Shown here one piece after another: positions 1 through 10,899 of a DNA stretch of 64,000 nucleotides. The translations under genes and the position numbers were made by a program. Source of the stretch: Cenococcum geophilum 1.58 (lineage: Eukaryota > Ascomycota > Dothideomycetes > Gloniales > Gloniaceae); contig KV748182.1 in the NCBI GenBank assembly GCA_001692895.1, positions 3,290,341 through 3,354,340 on the forward strand, written 5' to 3'. The first letter of the stretch is position 1; every line of letters begins with the position of its first letter. Under the pieces are notes generated by a model. The model made no database searches, was not told the origin of the DNA, and saw only the letters and a program-made list of their open reading frames with translations.

Positions 1-2680
1 AAAACTTAATTAATAGTTGAAAATTACACATCTGTCTAGCACCTTAAATTAGCTTTCGTAGCACCCCATGTGCATAGTGTAAAGGTGAATCCAGTATCCC
101 TTGCCATTGTAATGTTAAGCACATAGGTCCGCCGGTTTGAAAATAGTTGGATAGTAAGATAGGGAGTTTAAGATGGTGGGCTCAAATAATAGCGAATTGA
201 ATAGTTTTATTATTCACAATTGAGTATTGTCTGCACGGACTGGATTAAGCAATACGCCATAGTAGAAATGTTCCGCCCAGCCACACCTAGCAAAAAGTTC
301 GGATCCTTCATTGCCGGAATATGGTAGACGTTAAAGACCCCGAAACAAGAAGGCACGAATGACTTAGGTAGTCTCATGAAGGATATGAGGGGATGTCGCT
401 TGCAGTCGAAGGGCACAGGAGTCTCGTAGAATGATACAAATTCATAGAAATATACCGTTGAACCTCTATGCCAAAGGCCTCCACGGCTTTTCTCGTAAAA
501 ACATGCATACATACCATTGTACCCATAGTTTGCTTAACTGACGCTATAATATAGAAGTATTCATATAGTGTTTTAATGTCACTCAAGGATGAAGCCTGCA
601 GTTGCCACGGCTGGAAGGGGATATTTACTCCGTTGTCTGGCAGTCCGGGAGAGAATTCGAGCCGCAGGCCAGAAATTGAGGGCTTGGACAACATGCCAGG
701 ACGCGATGTCCGCGGATCCAAAACCTTCTTTCGGGTCAGACTGCGTGTTTTGTGTACCTACACCTACGATATGAAGCAATGAATCTAAGATAATTAATAA
801 AACTTTGGACACTAGAAGACATGCGGTATGTAAAAAGTTTACAGTGTAGGGCCATATCAATAGCATACCGCTTCTATACAGAATTGTGATCGAATTAATG
901 AAAAGGGACCAAAGCTGAAATCAGAGCTATTTAATGATATCTCTTATGTAGTCTAACTGGTACATATGGCATGAATTAGTTGACTTAATATTAAGATCTT
1001 CGCAACTATTTCAACTGAATTTAACTAGTATGGAGTCAGCAATTATCGCGAGTCTTGGTATGGTGTTAACTTACCTTCCTGCCACATTTATACCTTTCCT
1101 TCCTTCTGTGGCGCTTTAGCTGCCCATCTACTATATTAATTACGCCTTCCTTATCTATAACCCTACTGCCATCAAAGCTCTAATTATATTAGATTATAGT
1201 TATGTGCGATTAGCAGTAAGAAGTAGGCCCGTAAGGCTAAAGTAACTGAGACAGTAGTAAGACGGTAATAAGTAAGTCCGATTCAGTTCGACAGTTATTA
1301 AATTAAGAATCATGCGAGCGAGCCATGGATATAGAGTCCCTTTTACCCTGGCCTGCCAATATACAATCGGATCGGTATATCAAACGTCCTACTGCCTTTA
1401 GATTGGTTGAGTTGCCAAGCCAGCGAACTCTCAGTTGGTTGAATTGATTGAGTCTTGGCAATCAATTCAATTCAATATGAAACCTCGTTGATTAATTTGC
1501 CCTGCGAAGCATTCGGCACCGTCTCGGCGGCACGGTTTTTGTGATGCGGGGACGCCTCCCCAACAGCATATACGAATACAATTAACGTGTGCCACCAACT
1601 CGCATGCAGATGCTTTTGAAACGGCTTATCACGCTGTGAACCCTGTCTGGGGGCTAGCGTACACGAAAAGCTCCGGCTGTGCAGCAATCCCCAAACAACG
1701 GGAACCCTGATTACTTGAAAAGATCACTCAGATCTTTGTGTCCAATCACATGAACGAATTTCGCCCTGTTTGATGCCAGGGTTCAAAAGCCAGCCACATG
1801 AGATGCATTTACTCTATTCAAAGGCCTCGTGCTGTAGACTTGCTGTAGACTGCAAGGACTATCCCTTAACCCACCGAGTTGCGTCTATCTGTTATCGATA
1901 AGGATTTAGCTAATTAGATTAATAGGATCAAATCGCTGTGCTTAGGGATATGAGACTGGTGATCCACTACATATTATATTGTCGATCCAGGTCGGAGTTT
2001 GATGATCACCCTGTTCCTGTTCTAGTTGCCTACCACCTTATGACTTCATACTATTTCTATTACCTTTCTATTACCTATTACCCAATATCGATCAAGAGAC
2101 TATGAGGTAACAGTTTCAAATCGGCGTCAGTGTCGACGTCAGTAATTTGCCACCTATCTAGTGTATATAGTGAGGCTCTAGGGCCTCTTGCAATGAGACA
2201 GAGTCATCATTCTTTTTATCTTTTGGTCTTCAGATCGACATATATAAAACAGTCTATATAGACTATTTCTTAGAGTTGAGTCGCTTAATATAAGATGACT
2301 GGCAATCGTCCTCTCTGTAGAACGGTATATGGCATACAATATAGCCAAATACTGTCCATCAAGATCGGGGGTAGATTTAGTGCACCATGGTCGTCAAAAT
2401 CGGAAACTTAAAGAGGTGTAAAATCGAGCAGCGGCCACGGCTCTGGTGGTGGGGTTTTAGCGACCTGATTTATGGTCTATATCATTGGAAGTACGATTAG
2501 AATGCATGGTTGATGGTATTGTATTGATTAAATTAATATAGGCAATACGCGTACTTCTCGTTCTGGTGTTCCACTTTACTCGATGGACGTCGGCGGGTTA
2601 AGAGATAACAGAAGCTCATGAGTATCGGTGAAATGATCATAGCAATTCACATGGGGTCTACTGTACCTGCCATTCGTCTA
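1..2680. other. Intergenic, no supportable gene
   Basis: Moderately AT-rich sequence with only short open frames, none showing recognisable domains, signal peptides or splice-consistent extension. The longest frames are about 100 codons and overlap on both strands, as expected by chance. A short hairpin at 1402-1471 is the only structure I noticed. Confidence 0.6.
1402..1471. repeat. Imperfect inverted repeat (hairpin)
   Basis: Arms of about 18 bp: 1402-1419 (ATTGGTTGAGTTGCCAAG) and 1454-1471, whose reverse complement is ATTGAATTGATTGCCAAG, with a spacer of about 34 bp. No gene context shows a role. It could be a degraded MITE end or a chance structure. Confidence 0.4.
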
Positions 2681-3009
2681 TGCAGGCCGCTGTCTAAAGT
2701 TTTTGCACCTTCCTAATTAGGAAGTTTAGCTTACCGGTAGAATATTAAGAATTTATTACTAAAGGCCTAGAACTCGCATTTAGGGTCTATATAAACAATT
2801 ACTAAAAAAGTAGGAAGAAGGCAGCTACGAGATGTTACAGCTCAACTAGAGGACGTCATAGAGTTAGTGGCAGGAACCTGCGGTCGCGCAGATCTCGCAA
2901 CCTTAAATAATCGCCTCTTATTTAAAGCTTTTAAATGCGAATATTCTACCGGGTGGTAGGCTAAATATCTTAATTAGGAAGGTGCAAAAACTTTGGACAA
3001 CGACCTGCT
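2681..3009. mobile_element. MITE-A copy 1 (Tc1/mariner-type non-autonomous element)
   Basis: The long terminal inverted repeats share the core AAAGTTTTTGCACC followed by TTCCTAATTA. They can be traced inward over a second conserved block (GGTAGAATATT at both sides), giving arms of roughly 70-80 bp with indels. The left flank is TA (2679-2680); the right flank is TG, probably a decayed TA. The same family occurs at 10265-10624 with intact TA on both sides. It has no coding capacity. The pogo/mariner-like assignment rests on the TA target site only. Confidence 0.7.
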
Positions 3010-3027
3010 TGCAAAAGTACTGACAGG

Positions 3028-3233
3028 TGTCCCTCCTTGGGTACGCGCGCAACGCACACAGCAATTTCGCTTTGTACGCACTAGGGGATTTCGAGTTTAA
3101 CTCTTGTAATTAAGGTTTAAAAAATTGAAGGCTTTACCTTTCTTGCTGGTGCACATCTCTTTTGGCAAGCGCACAGTATCTACGCTGGATGATTAGCGAA
3201 ATTGCTGTGTTGCGCACGCACACAGGGGGGACA
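3028..3233. mobile_element. MITE-B, short inverted-repeat element
   Basis: A 206-bp element with imperfect terminal inverted repeats of about 45 bp. The left end begins TGTCCCTCC and the right end finishes GGGGGGACA. The arms share GCGCAAC and CAGCAATTTCGCT in mirrored positions (3047-3071 and 3194-3216). It lies 18 bp right of MITE-A copy 1. No clear target-site duplication and no coding capacity, so the superfamily cannot be assigned. Confidence 0.55.
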
Positions 3234-4115
3234 ATGGAGCTCTGACAGATCGCACAACAAGCAATTTCCTTGCCTGCCCAAGAATGGCATGGCAAAGATG
3301 AAAACTGAGAGTCGGGAAATGGATTTAGAAATGAATAGCATACTCATCGTGATCGGGGCGACAAAGACATAATAGGAGAATCGGAGTGTCGGAACCTGGC
3401 ACAGAATCTACGTTAACGTTATATTGTGGAAGTTTGATGGCTTACACTGGAAGCATCAAATGACACCAGTTTTGATCGGTTGTGAGGCCCAATTTCCGCA
3501 GAGCTCGGGGCTATCGCAAAGGCGCTTGAGCTTACGTGGATTGGTGTACAACTGCTGCAGTGTCGAAAACGTGGCGGGCTCAGTCACCTTATCACATCCA
3601 CGAGGTAAACGCAGGAGAGATGGGTGGAGATGATCTGATGATTAGTTTTCGGGTATTTACCTCTCCCTGGAATAGACGTCAAAAGAGGAAAGTTGTGGAG
3701 AGTCGAGGCTTGAAATGGACAGGTTCCAGCAGTAAATACGGCTAGCACATCTTCTACCAAACTCGCAGTAATTTCCAGTAGATCGCAACCCCTGAATTGA
3801 ATGATTAGTGCCCCTGATTGGCGTCGTGGCAGATTATCCGTCTTGTTCAAAGCTTGACTTCGAGGCCTCGATGCGGTCGGGTCGCTCGCGTTTTGAGCTT
3901 CTCTTGCCCCTGAATCTAGGCTTAACGGGAAAGAGTTGGGGCGCGGAAATTTTGTTGAAATGGTCTTGGGAAATAAGATTGGATATGGCCCAAGCTCAGC
4001 TTCTATTGGGGCGCCGTCCTCTGGTATTCGACACCAACCACATCAGCATGTGGACAGTCGAGCATGCAATGGTGAAGCTGCCGGAAAACCCTTCGTTTTG
4101 TGGATATGTTAGTGA

Positions 4116-4151
<36 letters not shown>

Positions 4152-6773
4152 ATGGTGTCGGATTTTGATGATGGTATGCCTGCATGGACCTAGTTTATCT
4201 CAGTTTATCCACGGTCGCACGAAAACGGGATTTCATTAAGAACCACATGGTTGGATGGCAGAGCGTCACAACCACATTTTTATGCTTCTCTTGACGTCGT
4301 GTCAGTTCACAAAGTGCACAACAAGTGCGCGCAACCAAATCGAGCCACAGCGGCTGATTGGCCCCCCCTTTGCGGGTCGAATAGGCGAGCGCACCAAGGG
4401 TTCTCCCCGCCAGGCCCACCTAAGTCGAAAAAGTCCTCCGAATATCGGGATGAGCTCGCACTCGCGCGATTTGGCCGCGTTGGAGAAAATCAATAAATCG
4501 ATAATTAAACTCAACCAGATCAAAAACTCACCCCTTGTGGAGAAGTCACCTAGACCACACAGAGCAAGGCTGTCTACGAAAGGAATCTTGTGTCAAGGGA
4601 ATTACGTCTATCCCGGCCGGCGAGGGTGCGCTGAAAGGTATCTACGGCGGTGAGAGTTTCCATGCGACCAAGAAACAAGGGTATATGCCCAGTTCACATC
4701 CCGCAGCTCACATCCCGTAGCTCACACTTCGCGGCTCGCAGCCTTATACTGGGTGATACAGTTGGCGGAGCAGAAGACGTTATGGCGTTGGCAGTGTGAG
4801 ACTTGGTTATCTATTGTGGATGAAAATGGCTTCCGTTGTCATGCACAGCTGATAGACCGTTGAACACAAAAACTGTAAATTTCCGCCAGGTGGGAGCGGA
4901 GCAGGGGCGTGGCTCTCAGCCAGGCCGCAAGGGTGCCAGTTCTACCGAGATGCACGATGGCAGAGAAACCCTGCAATAGGAACGAACTGCACATAGTTGG
5001 CGGGCACAGTGCTCGAGGGGAACGGACTAAGTGATAGGTGCAGAGCTCGAAAGGTCCAAGCCATGCCTCTATACATTTATGCAGGTGGGTGGCTGCGTTG
5101 CCTGGGTGGCCGCATTGCGTTTTCGCGCTCAGCTGATAACCTTCGACGCGGGTCGGAGTGAACTGGGCCAAGCACAGAGTCGTGAGTAGAGGAGCGCTTG
5201 GTTGTTCACTTGAAGACCTTTCGCAATTCATTGCAAAGTCGAGGCTAAGGGGATAAAGATACGGATATGGCATGCGCAATGGCATTAGGGCGGGCTGAAC
5301 ACGTTTCCACCGCACAACTGCTGTTTGGTTCATCACCTCGTAAATCTATCCTCCAAGAAAAAAATGCTAAGTGTCCAAGAACACTGTTCTGCTCAATCCG
5401 GTTTCTCAAGACTTGGGTGATGTATATACAAGACTGGTAGCTTGGCCAAGAACACCAGCGTGGGCTCTGCTCGGATTCCGTGTCCCGCCAAGCTTATGAA
5501 GGCAGAAGACGATATCTATAAAAAGACGCGGGATGGGTGCCAGAGGCATTCTCGCGGCCGCTGGGCGTTCCTAGAAGTGAAAGATAGGACAAGCACTTCC
5601 GATGAACCCGCGTGAATCAAATGATGACCACCGATGTTTCCTAAGAAAACAAAGCACGTAACAAAGAGACTCGGAACTCGGGAGAATTTGATATAAAAAA
5701 AACCTTCTGCGGCCAGTTCGGCACGGCGGTGGGCCTGATGGTCATCAAGATAGCAGGCTAACGGGCTCTAAATCGCGGACCCACGCTTGCTCATCTCAGC
5801 GGTCAAAGCACGACCCCCATACAGCATCACCGCCACGGCGCCCAATCCTTCGTTCACGCCAGCCCGCCTTACTGCGACTTCTTACCCCTATAGTCAGCCC
5901 ACGAGGCGTTGACTGAATCAGCAACTGATCATCTGCATGTTTGAGCAGATCGTTATTACATCGCGAAAGATGAGTCTCAGCCTCATTGCCTATCAGAACT
6001 GTCAAATTTCGAGCGATGACGCCAAATGCGTAGTGACGCTATTGATTGACCGATGGAGTTCGCCGCTATTATCTGAGCAAGTCTGCCAGTCTGGCAGAGT
6101 CTGAAAACAAACGATATGGCTATATGGCCGTCCAGTTGACTACATACAGCTTGTCGCTCATAAATCTGCCCTCAGAGTGTACATTCTTTGGCGACGAAAA
6201 GTATTGTCAAGACAAAGTTGAGGCTTGACAACAAACTAGTTCCTGCGTTAGCTTCTAAAGGAATAGGACGGTCATTTGTTCAGGGCTGATGCGCGCCTAA
6301 GACGCCTCTTTTCATAAATCTTTATTAGTATGCCGGCGGGGACCCGGCGGAAACCTTAGCCTCAGCACACCCCTCAGCAAAAGCCAAGCGCACAGGCTAG
6401 ATGCACGCCAAGCGTTGGATACGCGCATGGCGCACATCGCCGTCTTGACCTCAACTCCAACCCTCATCCCTTCCAATTTCCAGATTCGTACCCGAGCTTC
6501 GCCTCCACCCAGGAACCATGCCACTGGTCGAATCGACGAATCCTGGCTCTGCTCCTCAAGGCAGCACACCCAAAAGAAAACGCCTCATGCAAGTCTGGCC
6601 GTTCTGCCTACTGCATCTGCTGTATTCTCCACCCGCTCAGGACCAAGCAGCGCCTCGGGCCACGAGCTTCCAACATGTCATCCCAATGTGATGATGGCCT
6701 GGCATTGGGGGCCCTAAACCCTATCAAGCCAAGAGCACACGAGCAAGCGGCTCCTGGGCTAGAGCCCGAGATC
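3234..6773. other. Intergenic, no supportable gene
   Basis: Normal-GC sequence with scattered open frames of 60-165 codons on both strands. The longest (165 codons on the minus strand, 4839-5336, and 143 codons on the plus strand, 3808-4239) have no recognisable family, no signal peptide or domain pattern, and overlap other frames of similar size. The plus-strand one owes part of its length to an AGT microsatellite. I treat them as chance frames. Confidence 0.5.
4117..4151 (+). repeat. (AGT)n microsatellite
   Basis: About eleven uninterrupted AGT units. In one frame they would read as poly-Ser and on the other strand as poly-Thr, which inflates two chance open frames here. Confidence 0.9.
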
Positions 6774-6781
6774 TTTATATA
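6774..6781 (+). promoter_or_regulatory. TATA-like element upstream of the oxidase gene
   Basis: TTTATATA lies 213 bp upstream of the oxidase ATG. The stretch between (about 6850-6896) carries several GTTCG repeats and a pyrimidine-rich leader, as in many fungal promoters and 5' UTRs. Assigned by position only; the transcription start is not known. Confidence 0.4.
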
Positions 6782-6993
6782 CCTCGTAACTGCTCCCACA
6801 TCTGCTAGTCCTCCATCAGTGTGCAAGTTGGACGGGTTTGGATAGCTTTCCTTTTCGTTCGACGAAGCTTCATTCGTTCAGCATCGTTCGTTCGACTTTT
6901 TATATTATTGTTCCTCATTTATAGATACCGATCTATCTAATTCTCTTTTCGTCATTTATTCCTGCCCCTAAGCAAATCAGGGGAAACTTAATT

Positions 6994-9942
6994 ATGAGGG
7001 TCGTCAACTGGTCTCTCGCATTGTGCCTTGCTGGCGCTCTGCCAGCAATTGCCGGAAAAGACACAAGCAAAGATGGAAAGTGCGGCAACGGAGTGTCGTG
7101 CTGGGGTTCGATATTTGGCGACTGCTGCAGCTCCAGCGGCGCCTGCGGTTCTACGAAAGCGCACTGCGGTTCAGGTTGTCAGGAAGATAACGGATGGTGC
7201 GATAGCAAACAAAAGCGTGGCGTATCCAGCTCTACTGCCTCGCCAACGGCTACCGCAACTGCTCTCTCATGTCCATCTTCAAACGGAACAATTTTCACGG
7301 CGACAAGCGGAGATGCCTACCAAGTCGAGTGTTTTCTCGATCATGTTAATGGAGATATGTCCGGTAATCCAGTCTATACCTCTGGTTTAGCTGGCTGTAT
7401 TGCCGCCTGCGAAGCGAGAACTGGATGTGTTGATGTTTCCTGGGTACCAGGAAGTCCCCAAGGCCCGTGTTATTTGAAATCGAAAGTCGGTTCACCAGTG
7501 TCCGCCGGTAATGTTTGGGGTGCTATCAGGGTTTACCCAGTCACGACTGGCACAGCCACATCATATGCGCAACCAACCCCAACATCAACCACTTGTCCTT
7601 CAATCAACAACACCGTCTATACTAGTTCGTGTGGTGCAGCATTTCTCATTGAGTGCTCTACTGACCACGCTGGTGGTGATCTCCCCGGTGGAGGCTTCTA
7701 CGTTCCAAACGTTGAAGCTTGCGCGGCTTCCTGTGCGGCGACTCCTGGATGCGTTGATGTCTCTTGGGTCGCAGGTACTCCACAGGGTCCCTGCTACTTG
7801 AAGAAATCAGTTGGAAAGGCTGTCTCCGTATCTAATGTGCATGGCGCAATACTCATCGCAAATTGCACGACAGCCTCGAGTACCGTCTCCAGCACGACGA
7901 CCAAGGTTTCCGGCTCTGCTAGTGCTTCGAGTTCCTCAGTATCTCTAACTAGCATCTCGGTTAGCTCATCTGCCAGCGTTTCGAGTTCTTCAGTATCTTT
8001 AACCAGCACCTCGGTCAGCTCATCTGCCAGCGTGTCTGCTACCATTACGTCGGCCTCTTCCACTGCTAGCTCAAGTGCTGAAAGTACATCTTCCGTCTCA
8101 ATCACATCCAGTGCGAATTTGACCACATCCGCCTCGTCGTCAACAATTACATCCAGTGCGAATTTTACTTCTGTGAGCACTACATCCGTTAACGCAACCA
8201 CAACTACATCGTCCAACTCGACAAGCGTATTCTCTTGCACAACTAAGCCAACATCTACTGCCCTGTGCATCCCTTGTGAAGGCCAACCTGGAGTTGATCC
8301 CAACAATTTCTGTGGTTTTGATATCAATACCGATTACTATGAAAATGTCCCCAAGACTTGCAAAACTGTTACCTATACCTTCGATATCACGAATACTACG
8401 ATTTCGCCTGATGGTATTGAGAGGGTGGCACTTCTTGTCAACGGCCAAATGCCTGGTCCGGCCATCGAAGCTAACTGGGGTGACACTATTGTTGTGACTG
8501 TCAACAACAAGCTTACAAATAACGGTACCAGCATCCATTTCCACGGTATTCGCCAGAATCTTACCAGTGAATATGATGGTGTTCCGTCAATCACTCAGTG
8601 CCCTATAGCGCCTGGAGAGTCTATGACCTATACGTGGGTTGCCACCAACTACGGAACTTCCTGGTACCATTCCCATTTCGCCATTCAAGCTTGGATGGGT
8701 GTTCAGGGACCCATGATCATTCACGGTCCTACCAGTCAATCGTATGATGTTGACGCTGGTATGATCGTACTTCAGGATTGGTCTCATGCTACGGTTGACT
8801 CTATGTACGATGCCGCGCAAGATGCCGTCGCCGGTGGCCCTCGTAAGATGGACAACGGTCTTATTAACGGTCAAAATACATGGGGCAATGGTACCAGCTC
8901 GACTGGTTCTCGCTTCGTGCTCGACACTCAGTTCATATCTGGCCAATCATATCTGTTGCGTATTGTTAACACCGCTATCCAATCTACTTACAAGTTCTAC
9001 ATCGATGGACACAGTATGACTGTCATTTCTAATGATTTTGTCCCGATCACTCCTTATGAGACTAAGATTCTTAACATTAACATTGGTAAGCATCATTTAA
9101 TGAAAGTAAATTAATCTTTATTAACGAGCTCAGGTCAACGTTATAATGTCATTGTCAAAGCTGATCAGCCAATTGGAGACTACTGGATGCGTTCTGATAA
9201 CCAGAATGCCTGTGCTGCTACCATCCAGGCTCTTGATATCAAGGGTATTGTTCGCTACGTTGGTAGTCCAGGAGCTACCCCAACAACTACTGGATACAAC
9301 TACACTGGTGGATGTGTCGATGAGCCCATTGAGAGCTTGGTTCCTATTGTTGCTCTCAATGCTGCCGACGATGACACTGAGTTCACTTATGGTGTTACTG
9401 TTGCGCCAAACAGCGCCAATCTCTTCAAGTGGTATCTGTCGGGAACTACATTCGAGTCTCAATATGGTGATCCAACTTTGTTCCATCTCGTTGAGAATGG
9501 TACTGCCCCAACGTACAGTGGTAACCTCATACTTGATATACCTGAAGCTAAACAATGGGTCTACATCATTGTCGAAAGTGGCATTCCTGTCCCACATCCC
9601 ATCCATCTTCACGGTCACGATTTCAATATCCTCGCTGCGGGTGCTGGTTCCTACGATTCTACCGTTGCGTTGAATCTGCAGAATCCTGCTCGCCGTGATA
9701 CAGCACTCCTTCCCGCAGCCGGTTTCATTGTGCTTGCTTTCCTGACGGACAACCCGGGTGTCTGGTTGATGCATTGCCACGTCGGTTGGCATACGTCCAT
9801 GGGTTTCGCTCTGCAAATCGTGGAGCAGAAGTCCAAGATCCTTGGTACCGTCGCCGATTCGTGTGCCCTTCAGAACACATGCTCTACCTGGGACGACTAT
9901 GCCACAGCCAACGGCATCGAGGTCCATGACTCTGGTGTGTAG
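6994..9942 (+). CDS. Secreted chitin-binding/PAN-domain multicopper oxidase (laccase-like)
   Basis: Two exons, 6994-9085 and 9134-9942, give 966 residues, about 350-400 more than a usual ascomycete laccase because of an added N-terminus. Domains in order: signal peptide (about 1-21); chitin-binding type-1 (CBM18-like) module with eight Cys (30, 36, 44, 45, 51, 58, 62, 69); two PAN/Apple-like modules (about 93-180 and 201-290), each with GCVDVSWV and QGPCYLK; a Ser/Thr linker (about 291-415) likely O-glycosylated; then the three-cupredoxin oxidase (about 450-966). Copper ligand motifs are HFHG (515-518), WYHSH (557-561), HPIHLHGH (852-859) and HCHVGWH (911-917). The residue ten after the type-1 Cys912 is Phe922, where typical ascomycete laccases have Leu. 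The protein ends DSGV, matching the ascomycete C-terminal plug motif DSGL/V/I. The expected role is oxidation of phenols (or pigment/melanin precursors) by O2, possibly anchored to chitin or other cell-wall glycan. The catalytic class is firm; substrate and location are inferred. Confidence 0.93.
9086..9133 (+). other. Intron of the multicopper oxidase gene
   Basis: 48-bp GT-AG intron (GTAAGC...CTCAG) with an AAC-type branch-like TTAAC close to the 3' end. It splits the codon of Gly698. Removing it joins two cupredoxin halves in one frame; without splicing the frame ends at 9114 before two of the four copper motifs. Confidence 0.93.
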
Positions 9943-10264
9943 AGTACTATCTAGATGCGGAAGCTTGGTTTAATGTATACCCTGACATTTCGATCTCTAT
10001 TGTTAATGTTATAATCATGGTTTCATGGGCGGGATGGTATGGGAACGACGGCGAGCATTACTGCGGTTAGCTATGTCATTGTGCAGGTGGATGCACTCCC
10101 AGCCTTAGTTGTATAATATTTTTGGTGTTAATTGTTTTTTTTTTCGGTATAGGAAATGCTGCGTTAGACGGCTGCAATGAATATTGCAATTTGTTTCTTA
10201 ATTGCTTGAATCGATTTGTCTCATTTTGTGATTAATATGAGTTTGTACATTTGTGTTTGTATTA
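9943..10264. other. 3' flank of the oxidase gene, no gene
   Basis: AT-rich 3' untranslated/intergenic sequence with a T-run at about 10134-10143. Nothing coding. The first bases of the next MITE-A copy begin at 10265, preceded by its TA target site (10263-10264). Confidence 0.6.
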
Positions 10265-10624
10265 CGGAGGTCTCTGTCATAAGTTTTGCACCTTCCTAAT
10301 TAGGAAGTTAAGTTACTAACTCTCTTAGTATGTTATTAAAAAAGTATTTTTATATTTTTATATAAATTCTAAGTTAAATCTATAGTATGATTAATAGTAT
10401 TAAGGTAGTTATTATAACTTAAAATTTATTAAAATTTATTAGTGCTGTAATTTACGCAGCCGGTATTACAGCTTATGTAGCAGTGCTAAAAATTACGCAT
10501 TTGTAGCGGGATCGTGCCTAAATTTACGTGGGGTAGGCTGATAGCTGCGCACCCGTGATTGCGCGTGCGCAGTCGCTTAATTTCCTAATTAGGAAGGTGC
10601 AAGAACTTATGACAGCGACCTCCG
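10265..10624. mobile_element. MITE-A copy 2 (Tc1/mariner-type non-autonomous element)
   Basis: 360 bp flanked by TA on both sides (10263-10264 and 10625-10626). The terminal inverted repeats are about 45 bp: left starts CGGAGGTCTCTGTCATAAG and the right reverse complement starts CGGAGGTCGCTGTCATAAG. Both then read TTGCACC and the palindromic TTCCTAATTAGGAA. It shares its ends with the copy at 2681-3009. It sits between the two host genes, 275 bp upstream of the transporter ATG, so it could contribute promoter sequence. No coding capacity. Confidence 0.82.
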
Positions 10625-10899
10625 TAGGCACTTGCATACAGTATACTCTGCCCGCGCCAAGCCACATCAGCCGCGTGGCTGTCCAAATCTCCGTCCGCAA
10701 TATTTTCTGATTCCACCATGATGTTTTATCAACCCCAATGAACCCCATGCGCCCTTTCACAAAGTCCGGCAATCCTTTTAAATCAGCTTTTCAATACCTT
10801 ACGTTAGCTCGTAGCCTATGACCTGATCCATCTGTGAACCTCCATCGCCGCGAGAGCCCGCTCGACGATCTGGACGACGTTGAACACCGCGCCGCAGAC

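Noticed and set aside
3808-4239. 143-codon plus-strand open frame with a poly-Ser run
   Set aside because: Part of its length comes from the AGT microsatellite, overlapping frames of similar size exist on both strands, and no family pattern is visible.
4839-5336. 165-codon minus-strand open frame
   Set aside because: Longest intergenic frame of the left arm, but no domain, membrane or signal pattern and no splice extension that adds a recognisable motif.
7794-8327. 177-codon minus-strand open frame inside the oxidase gene
   Set aside because: Antisense shadow of the low-complexity Ser/Thr linker.
10834-10899. Earlier start (GTG) for the transporter
   Set aside because: Non-ATG starts are not expected here; the first in-frame ATG is at 10900 and the family tolerates short variable N-terminal tails.
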